Source: a virus. From it: DNA of 40,431 bases. The notes below the pieces were generated by a model, which worked only from the letters and a program-made list of their open reading frames with translations, searched no databases and was not told where the DNA came from. The stretch lies in IMG/VR virus record IMGVR_UViG_3300036770_000443, positions 1 through 40,431 of that record, one strand, 5' to 3'. The translations under genes and the position numbers were made by a program. Each line of letters begins with the position of its first letter. The first letter of the stretch is position 1. Below are positions 1 through 7,500 of the stretch, piece by piece.

Positions 1-286
1 CAGGCAGCAGTGCGCTGATACCAGTTCCTGCTGTTTCAAGCAGGCCAATGGCACCGGGCACCACGCCCTTGAACGCTTCCTTGACTTCGCCGCCAAACGT
101 CGTTTCCGGCTTGATCTTTTGAGCGCGTAGCTCGGCTAAGCGGCGGTCGATATCCTGTGTCTGGACGTCGTACTGGCTGGCCTGTGACTGCATTGACTCC
201 GCAATCTGTGCCAACCGTCTCGCTGCTTCGACATCACCGGCTGCGTCTGCGTTGCGTAGCGCGGTCAGCACTTCTTGGAGAGTCAT
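1..286 (-). CDS. Partial CDS, N-terminus of a putative internal virion (ejection) protein
   Basis: An ATG at 286 opens a frame that runs off the left edge of the window after 95 codons, so the C-terminus is missing. The start lies one base after the stop of the 626-residue gene, as expected for the next gene of the same operon. The protein begins MTLQEVLTALRNADAAGD and continues with an acidic/alanine-rich helical stretch. From memory, ADAAGD...ARRLA helices of this kind occur at the N-termini of large phage ejection proteins. Its place at the end of a run of internal-virion-type proteins agrees with that. No enzymatic motif is visible in the part present. Function is inferred from position. 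Confidence 0.6.
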   Translation of the reverse strand, partial: MTLQEVLTALRNADAAGDVEAARRLAQIAESMQSQASQYDVQTQDIDRRLAELRAQKIKPETTFGGEVKEAFKGVVPGAIGLLETAGTGISALLP

Positions 287-287
287 G

Positions 288-2168
288 TTACTTGCCCTTG
301 TTCAGATACTTGTCCACCAGTGCTTGATCTTGTGTTGACATACCAGCGGATGACGACGCGCCCAGTTGCTTACGGATCGGTGCCAGCACCGGCTCCATTT
401 CTTTGCGAATCTGGGCTTTCTGGCGCTGCAACTCAAGCCGTGCAATATCAAGCTGCTTCTTTTGTGCAGGGTCAATCTTGCCACTTTGCTCGGCCATGAT
501 CAACATTCCGTTGGCCCCGGCGAAGTCTTCGTCCAGATTCCGCTCCAACTGTTGTAGTCGGTTCATCGTGGTCGAGTACAGCGTCTGTGCACGGCTGAGG
601 TTCAGACCCTCACGCTGGATACGGTTGGCTTCGTTGCTTGCGGCGACCTTCATCCGGTCGATCTCACGGTTGAGCGCGGCGTCGCGGGACTGCACGTCGG
701 TGCCGTAAACACCACGGCCAGTCTCCATACCTTGACGCTTGAGGATGCTCGACTGCTCGTAGCCCTTCTCACCGCCAGCGATACCCTTCTCGACCGCAGC
801 TTTCTGCAAGCCAAACAGACCCTGCTCGGAGTCCTCGATACCCTTCAGGCGCTCACGCTTGGCAGCACGCTGTGCATCTTCGTAGGACAGACCAGCCTTG
901 GCTGCGCCAGCAAACTCACCATAACGGCGACCACCGGCACCCATCAGGGCTTCGGCCATCTGGCGACGGCGCTGCTTCTCAGGGTCGAACTCCTCACCCA
1001 TCATGCGGCGCTGATCCTCGATGTATTTCTGGCGGCGTGCACGCTCTTCTGGGAACTCCATGAGCTTGGTGATTTCTTCACGGCGCTTGCGCTCGACTGC
1101 CTCGGGGTCGATCTGCATGGACTTCTCGGCTTCGGTGCGAAGCAAAGAGCCAAGGCCATCCGACGGAGTGCCGGGGGCAGCGGGAGCAGCACCGGGGGCA
1201 GTGGGACGGCCAGCGGTAGACGGAGCGCCTTGGGCACCGGGCATACCAGCCAAGCCAGCCGGAGCGGGAGGACGCGGGGCAGCAGGAGCGGGAGCAGCCG
1301 AAGCCGGAGCAGCGGGAGCAGCACCGGGCATGGGTGGGGTGCCAGCCTGTACGGGGGCCGGGGCAGCTTGCTCAGCTTCTTCACGGCGCAGCTTGTCCAT
1401 GTAGGGGGTCATGCTGGAGGCATCGCCACCGTAGAACTCCTTGGGGAGGTACGGCACATCCACGCCCATGGCACGCAAGGGTCGAGTGATAACGGACTCA
1501 GCCGCACCTGCCAGACCACGCCCGGGAAGTGTCAGCACGTCCATGCCAGCGGCTTTGAGCTTGCGCAGGGTGTTGGCCATAGCGGCACGATCACCTTCGC
1601 GCTGCTTGCGCTCTTTTTCCTCATCGGTCTCCTCTTTGTCAGAGGAGCCACCTTCAGCAAACGCCACGATGCCGCCAGTGGCCATCATTTTCGGCTGGGC
1701 AGCGGCCTGTGCGCCGGGGGCGGCAGCGATACCACCCATCAGCTTCTGCATCATGCCTTGTTGCTGTGCGACTTGCTGATTGGCAGTCTCGCCACGCTGT
1801 TGGGCGAGTTCGTTCTTGGTCAACTCCATGACCTCTTTCTCGCGCTGCGCGGCAACCGTCGGAGTTTCTGCGCCCTGTGCCGCAGCTTGCTGTGACATCT
1901 TCAACTGCATGTCACGAGCGGCAGCTTCCTTTTCGGACTTGATCTTTTGGAGAGCAAGCAGGTCGAGCAGGTCTTGGCTCATGGTGTAACGCTGTTGCAG
2001 GGGTGCAGGGTTGCCACGGTATGCGGCCACGCGATCTTCCACAGAACCCAAACCAGCCATCGGGCTGGCCTTCATCGGATTCGGTGCCGGTTGTTGCTGC
2101 GGAGCGCCCTGCGGTGCGCGACCTTGGGCTGCAAGCCCCATAAGTCCTTGTGCGTTAGGTGCTTGCAT
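288..2168 (-). CDS. Low-complexity virion protein, probable internal/ejection protein (626 aa)
   Basis: A 626-residue protein with three visible zones. Residues 1-160 are a Gln/Ala-rich helical N-terminus. Residues about 260-345 are a Pro/Ala-rich linker. The C-terminal half is highly charged and probably coiled coil, with many RREE, ERKRR and RAAKRER stretches. A double glycine motif, ATGGIVAFAEGG, lies at residues 163-174; close relatives of it occur in other late proteins of this genome. There is no signal peptide or clear membrane segment. It lies between a 307-residue structural-type protein and a truncated ejection-type gene, three bases after its upstream neighbour. The composition and position suggest a protein packaged in the head and ejected, but no catalytic domain is recognised. 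Confidence 0.6.
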   Translation of the reverse strand: MQAPNAQGLMGLAAQGRAPQGAPQQQPAPNPMKASPMAGLGSVEDRVAAYRGNPAPLQQRYTMSQDLLDLLALQKIKSEKEAAARDMQLKMSQQAAAQGAETPTVAAQREKEVMELTKNELAQQRGETANQQVAQQQGMMQKLMGGIAAAPGAQAAAQPKMMATGGIVAFAEGGSSDKEETDEEKERKQREGDRAAMANTLRKLKAAGMDVLTLPGRGLAGAAESVITRPLRAMGVDVPYLPKEFYGGDASSMTPYMDKLRREEAEQAAPAPVQAGTPPMPGAAPAAPASAAPAPAAPRPPAPAGLAGMPGAQGAPSTAGRPTAPGAAPAAPGTPSDGLGSLLRTEAEKSMQIDPEAVERKRREEITKLMEFPEERARRQKYIEDQRRMMGEEFDPEKQRRRQMAEALMGAGGRRYGEFAGAAKAGLSYEDAQRAAKRERLKGIEDSEQGLFGLQKAAVEKGIAGGEKGYEQSSILKRQGMETGRGVYGTDVQSRDAALNREIDRMKVAASNEANRIQREGLNLSRAQTLYSTTMNRLQQLERNLDEDFAGANGMLIMAEQSGKIDPAQKKQLDIARLELQRQKAQIRKEMEPVLAPIRKQLGASSSAGMSTQDQALVDKYLNKGK

Positions 2169-2171
2169 GGA

Positions 2172-3095
2172 TTAACCCCCGGTCGTGGTAGTAGAAGAAC
2201 TCGTACCCGCTGCGGTCGTACCATTGGCAGTGCTCGTCGGCGTGTTGCCGCTACCACCAAACAGTTGGTCATAGAGGCTCATGAGGCCACCAGACTGAGA
2301 CAGAATCTGCGACAGGGCGCTGGGTTGCGAGTACGTGTAGGACTGTGCTGCCAGAGGCAGACCTTGGAGCAGCGACTGCTGGTACTGCACCTGCTTGTAC
2401 GGGAAGTCACGTTCTTCCTTGAACTGTGCAATGTCAGCGGCGATGCCTTCTTGCTCGATACCGCGCTCAAGCCCGCCGAGTTCGGCTTGCTTTTGTAGGG
2501 CGGCGAGGCCGTAGTTCTGTGCAGCGGTTGTGGCCTGCTGGCCTTGTTCCTGCTCACGATTGAACTGAGCCATGGCCTGATCGTAGGCCGTCTTGTAGCC
2601 GGTGCCGGTGATGTTGGCCAGATTCGACAGCAAATTACGCTGGCTCTCGGACTCCATCAGAGCGCCGCGACCACCACCAAAGGCACCCGCCTTGGTCAGT
2701 GCAGTGCGGTTGGCCAGATTTTGAATCTGGGCTTGGCGCTGAGCTTCGGCAATCTGCGGATCGAGCGCAGATTGCAGGTAGGGGTTCATCAGACGCTGTG
2801 CATCTTCGGCAGTGAACTGCGTAGGAGTGAACGCCTGCATCTGCTCAGTCGGGATGGTCAGACCAGCGATACCTTGGAACGCTGCTTCTTGCGCACCCGA
2901 TGCACCCGCTGTCAGGGGGCCGGTGTAGGCTTGGTAAGGCTGGTTGGAGAGCGCTTGACCTTTGCCAAGCATCTCAGTGACGTACGGGCCAACCCAGTTG
3001 GAAAGGGATGACTCGGTGCCGGTTTGCTGCCCAACGCCGGTAGTTGCAGCCGTCGTCGAGGTAGTCGTTGGAGTGGTAGTAGGTGCCGTGGCCAT
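2172..3095 (-). CDS. Putative virion/ejection protein with Thr-rich ends (307 aa)
   Basis: A 307-residue protein with a Thr-rich N-terminus (residues 1-25) and a Thr/Ser/Gly-rich C-terminus from about residue 280. In between is a helical, Gln/Ala-rich core. Around residues 100-150 it carries NPYLQSALDPQIAEAQRQ followed by AGAFGGGRGALMESES, a pattern I associate with ejection-type proteins of aquatic podoviruses (recalled, not searched). A Shine-Dalgarno GAGG lies about seven bases before the ATG, close to the stop of the HNH gene. No enzyme motif is seen. The role in the particle is inferred from its neighbours. Confidence 0.6.
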   Translation of the reverse strand: MATAPTTTPTTTSTTAATTGVGQQTGTESSLSNWVGPYVTEMLGKGQALSNQPYQAYTGPLTAGASGAQEAAFQGIAGLTIPTEQMQAFTPTQFTAEDAQRLMNPYLQSALDPQIAEAQRQAQIQNLANRTALTKAGAFGGGRGALMESESQRNLLSNLANITGTGYKTAYDQAMAQFNREQEQGQQATTAAQNYGLAALQKQAELGGLERGIEQEGIAADIAQFKEERDFPYKQVQYQQSLLQGLPLAAQSYTYSQPSALSQILSQSGGLMSLYDQLFGGSGNTPTSTANGTTAAGTSSSTTTTGG

Positions 3096-3103
3096 TGTTT
3101 ACC

Positions 3104-3664
3104 TCACGTTGGCAAAAATTTGTTTGATTTAGCCCGGTTTTCAGCCGAGGGTAAATACTGGAGATTGTCCGCTACATGGAGCCCAGATACAAGTTCGCCG
3201 CGTAATGGGATAACGTGATCAACCTGATGACCTACTGGACAACCCTTATACACTTGCACAATCGCACCCATATCAGCCCATGCTGGCGTACGTAGCTTAA
3301 TCGCACGCTTGTGGGCGTTAGTCAACGCCAAATGGTGCTTTGGGTTTGCGGCTCTCCAGAGCTTGGCTTTTGCCTTTGCCCGACTAAGCCGAACAGCACG
3401 TTTCTCTGGAGTTTCTGTTGCACGAGTGTTCCGTGCGCGAGCGGCGATTTCTGTTAGCCTGTGCGCACGTTCCCGCTGTTTACGGGTGTTGTACGCTTCG
3501 CGGTTTAGCGCAATACGTTCAGCTTCACACTGGCACTTACAGAGCAAACACTGCCCCGAGCGCGTTTCACGCTCGGCAACGTGCCCACGCTTACAGGGAA
3601 TACCCGTGGTGTACGTACGTAACCCTTGCTGTTGTGCGATAAAACGCGGCCCCCTTGCGGTCAT
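3104..3664 (-). CDS. HNH homing-type endonuclease (first copy)
   Basis: A 186-residue free-standing HNH endonuclease. The N-terminus has a probable zinc knuckle: C24, H28 (PCKRGHV), C39 and C42. The middle is a long basic helical linker. The nuclease core at about 148-181 reads VDHVIPLRGELVSGLHVADN followed by N176 and a final KSN, so the DH dyad, the second His and the Asn residues are all present. The ATG overlaps the stop of the upstream 309-residue structural gene by ATGA. It therefore sits between two virion genes and is probably translated by coupling to the upstream one. Such genes are typically selfish elements that cut DNA and spread into related phages. A second, diverged copy lies at 24262-24888. 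Confidence 0.9.
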   Translation of the reverse strand: MTARGPRFIAQQQGLRTYTTGIPCKRGHVAERETRSGQCLLCKCQCEAERIALNREAYNTRKQRERAHRLTEIAARARNTRATETPEKRAVRLSRAKAKAKLWRAANPKHHLALTNAHKRAIKLRTPAWADMGAIVQVYKGCPVGHQVDHVIPLRGELVSGLHVADNLQYLPSAENRAKSNKFLPT

Positions 3665-4590
3665 TTTGGTAACACCTTTGCGGGGTTTACAGGGCGCATC
3701 TGTTGTTTTTTGCCGTGTGCAGCAGTGCGGATACGATCCATCATTTCATACAGCCTCTGCGCCCCAGCCTCAGAGTTACCCCCGCCGAGGGCGCTAACCA
3801 CATCAGCACTAACGACAAACTCGCCGTGGCTCAACCGGGCCTCCTGTTTTCCATCAATCTGTGCTGGAATTTTATCAGCCATGCCATCTGTTGCGCCAGA
3901 TAAATATCGTGGTGCGCCACCCTTTGCGAGAGTGGTGATGCCCCCATGGGCATACTTTGGAACCGGCACGGTCTCAACCACCTTGGAGGCGTCGGTGCCT
4001 TCATTGACCTTGGCAGATTCTTCGGCCTTGGCCACAGCTTCAGCCGTGGGGCTGCGGCGCTCCTCCCGTGCGAGGTTTGCACGGTTGAGGGCTTCCAGAC
4101 CGGCAGCTTCCTCTTTTGCCGCAGCGCGTGCGGCTTCGCCTTCGCCTTCCTTGGCGTAGCGGACATCAGAGAAATACCGCTGGCCACCACTGCCGGGGCG
4201 ACGGTTCGGGTCGTACTGGCTACCTTGCACCCCTTCACGGATGGCGTCGTACTTGGGGATGCCCCCTTGGTAGCCCGTCTTTTCCTGCGGCTGGTTGGCT
4301 TGGTACAGGCCGTACAGACCACCTGCAACTCCTGCCAACGCCCGGGTGTTTACCCCGCCGGTTTTGGGGTCAGTGAACGCGGTTTTCAGCCCAGAGGCCA
4401 AGCTACCACCTGCGTTGGACAGCCAATTCCAGATGTCACCACCCTGCGAGGAAGGGTCATAGACTTCTTCGCCTTCGTAGTAGTAGACACCCTCTGGGGA
4501 AATAGCAGTGCCATCCGAGTAGTACGTCCATCCATACCCCGGGTCTCCCGGCAGAATTTCGCCAACGTCAATTTCGTACGTTTCGTCCAT
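3661..4590 (-). CDS. Virion-associated protein with AxGG motifs (309 aa)
   Basis: A 309-residue protein with an acidic, Tyr/Gly-rich N-terminus (residues 1-50). A glycine-rich hydrophobic patch at about 75-98 might touch membrane. An Ala/Glu helical region follows (150-205). The C-terminal domain begins with YAHGGITTLAKGG (213-225), then a LSGATDGMADKIPAQIDGK stretch, a SHGEFVVSADVV motif (254-265) and a basic tail. I recall the HGEFV(I/V)xADVV stretch as recurrent in late proteins of aquatic phages, without an assigned function. The gene is two bases downstream of the giant 1,768-residue gene and overlaps the HNH gene by four bases. It is likely an internal virion component. Confidence 0.65.
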   Translation of the reverse strand: MDETYEIDVGEILPGDPGYGWTYYSDGTAISPEGVYYYEGEEVYDPSSQGGDIWNWLSNAGGSLASGLKTAFTDPKTGGVNTRALAGVAGGLYGLYQANQPQEKTGYQGGIPKYDAIREGVQGSQYDPNRRPGSGGQRYFSDVRYAKEGEGEAARAAAKEEAAGLEALNRANLAREERRSPTAEAVAKAEESAKVNEGTDASKVVETVPVPKYAHGGITTLAKGGAPRYLSGATDGMADKIPAQIDGKQEARLSHGEFVVSADVVSALGGGNSEAGAQRLYEMMDRIRTAAHGKKQQMRPVNPAKVLPK

Positions 4591-4592
4591 GA

Positions 4593-7500
4593 TTACCCTC
4601 TCAGCATCTTCAGCAGTTCATCGTTGACATCATCCAGATCGCTGCGGACTGCACCACCCTTGGCATAAGGAGATGCAAACATCTTTTCCTGCGACGGATT
4701 AGCAAAAATGCTGCTCCAGTCATAAATGTACCCAATCTTTGCCGGATCGGGGGTTTTTACACTAACCTGTTGACCTCCAAGATCAGGCGACTGCATGAGC
4801 ATGCCCATCATGGTGTTGACGTTGCCCATGCGCTGTGTCTTCAGCGCAGCGGCAGCCTGCGCTTGGCGGGTGCGTTCGGCCTCATCAGCAATAGTAGAAA
4901 ACACCCCTGTGGGTGCCCACTTCGAGCCGGTGGCAGGATTGAAAGCAAACGGGGTGTCCGTGTCCGGTGTGTACCCGGGCTCTTGGCTCAGGAGGTACTG
5001 CTGGATCGCATCCTTGTCGGCTTGGTCAATCTTCTGGTCGGCGTTGTAGTCGTAGTTCGCGTCGTACGCACCTTGGCTTTCCAAGATGTTGATGATCGCG
5101 TCCAGATCGCCCTGCGTGGCTTGCGCACCTTGACGGCCCAGAGTTGTCTGTACGTCAGTGATCTGGGTGCCAAGACGTTGCTCAGTCTCACCGAGCTTGG
5201 TTGTCAGTGCAGCCTCGGTCTGGCCAATCTGTGTGAGGATGTCATCGCGTGTGGTACCAAGCTGAGTGGCCACATCGTCGATTGCCCGACCCAAGGCTTC
5301 ATCACGACCGATGCCTGCCTTCTCATACTCGGCCATACGGTCGAGCACGTTGGCTTCTACTTCAGCAATCGTACCTTCGAGGGATTCCTGCACCCCCGTG
5401 ATTTCTTCGGACAGCGCGGTCTTGGTGAGACCCAGTTCCTTGAGGATGGCTTCCTGCGAGTCCGTGATCTTGGTGCCGAGGCTGGTCTCAACATCGGTCA
5501 CCTGCTTGGCCAGAGTCTCCTCGGTTGTGCCGATTTGCTTGAGCAGGTCTTCGCGGGTGGTGCCGAGGTTGGTGGCTACGTCGTCAATCGCCTTGGACAG
5601 TGCCTCATCACGTGCAATGCCGGTCTTCTCGTACTCGGCCATCTTGGCCAAGATATTGGTCTCGACGTCACCGACCTTGGTGCTGAGCGCACTGACATCT
5701 TTGGACAGGGTGTCAATCGACTTGGTGAGGTTTTCCTCTGTGGTGTCGATTCGGCTGAGCAGGTCGTCTCGTGTGGTGCCCAAATCGGCAGCGACATCAT
5801 CGACGGCCTTTGTGATTGCCTCGTCGCGGGTGATACCGGCCTTCTCATACTCAGCCACCTTGTCGAGAATGTTCTTCTCGGTTGTGGTGATCTGGTCGGT
5901 GAGCTTGCCAGTCTGATCGTCAATCTTGAAGCCAAGGTCTTTGACTTGGTTGGAGAAGTCAGACTTCACCAACTCGATGGCATCCAGAATCTCTTGGTCT
6001 TGGCCACTCAATGCGGCCAGTGCGTCAAGTTGCTCCAGCACGGAGTTGTACCGTGCAGTGGGTAGGTACTCGGTAGCCTTACCCGTCAGATCGGTTTCGG
6101 CGTACTGACCAATGAGCTTTTGGATGTCATCCTGTGTTGGGCGCTTGAGGCCCAGTGCTTCGTATGCAGCCGTGACTTCACCTGCATCCACCATGCGCGG
6201 ATCGACATAGGCACCAATCTTGGTAGCTTGCTCGGCTTCATTGACTTGGCCAACAAACTTCTTGACCTCTGCGTCCGTGGGCTTGTACCCCAGATCGGTC
6301 AGGTACTTGCGTGCCTCGGTCTCCGTCACTTGACGGGGGTTCACATAGGCAGCAACTGCTTTGGTTTGATCAGCTTCAGCCTTGCTGGCGACAAATTGAT
6401 TGATCTCGGCTGCGCTGGGGGTGTACCCCTGCGACGCGAAGAACTGCTTGGCCTCATCGTATGTGGTGGCCAGCGGGTCAAACTGTTTCTTAGCAGCGGC
6501 GATTGCCGTGGCCTCGTCCTTTTGACCGACGAGCTTGGCGGCTTCTGCATCACTGAGTGTGTAGCCTTCAGCCTTGGCTGCGGCTTGAATTTCAGCGATG
6601 TCCACGACCCTTGGATCGACGTACTTCTCGACTGCGCCAGCAAGGTTGACGTCCGAAGTTGCGCCCACCAGTGCGTTGATGTCTGCCTCAGATGCAGCAA
6701 AGTCGGAGCGGTCGCTCAGTGCGGCGCGGGCCTCGGCGGCGCTGGTGTATGCGGAGTCGTACTTGGTGTCGAGCAGGTTGGCTTGCAGTTTGGCATCCGT
6801 GATGCCCAGATTGTTCAGCGCCGTGGTTGCAGCAGCAGCGTTTGCAGAGTTCTGCACCGTGCTGGCCACCGTCGGGTTGGACGACATGAGTAGGTTGGAC
6901 ACCACATCACCAGTCTTGGCCGCGCCGTATGCACCGCCAGAAACACCACCCCCGGCAATGGCACCGAGGATCGAGGACGACGTGATGTTGCCTGCGATGT
7001 CACGGGTTGGGTCAAGCTGGTACAACTGACCTTCGAGGTAGCCCTGAGTCAGACCTTCTTCGATACCCTCAACGACGCCTTCCTTGATGGTGATGGTGCC
7101 ACCTTCTTTGACCCGTTTGCCGAGCGCGTCGATGACGCTGGCCAACTCGCCGGTACCGGCTTTGCCAAGGATGGCTTTCTCCAGAGCAGCGCCACCGATG
7201 CCCAGAGTAGTTGCAGTAATCACACCTGCGGTCAGGCCAGTACGACTGGCAATCTCCAGCGCAGTCTTGGTCGCATCAGCCTCGGACATACCCTTGGATC
7301 GGGCTACGTTGTAGGCTTCAGTGAACGCGCTTTGCGCCGCACCGCCAGTACTCTCGGCGATGTCAGACGCGGCAGCGGCGGTGATACCCGCCTTTGCGCC
7401 CCATTCAGCGGCCAGCTTCGTACCCATACCCCGTGCAAGGGCCAAGCCTTTGGCTGCGGTTGCCGCACCACCACCGATGAGCAGTGGCACAACTTCCTGC

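Noticed and set aside
732-1895. Long plus-strand frame of 387 codons opposite the 626-residue gene
   Set aside because: It is the antisense of a Gln/Ala/Pro-rich gene with strong GC bias. It has no ribosome site, no domain, and lies wholly inside a well-supported operon.
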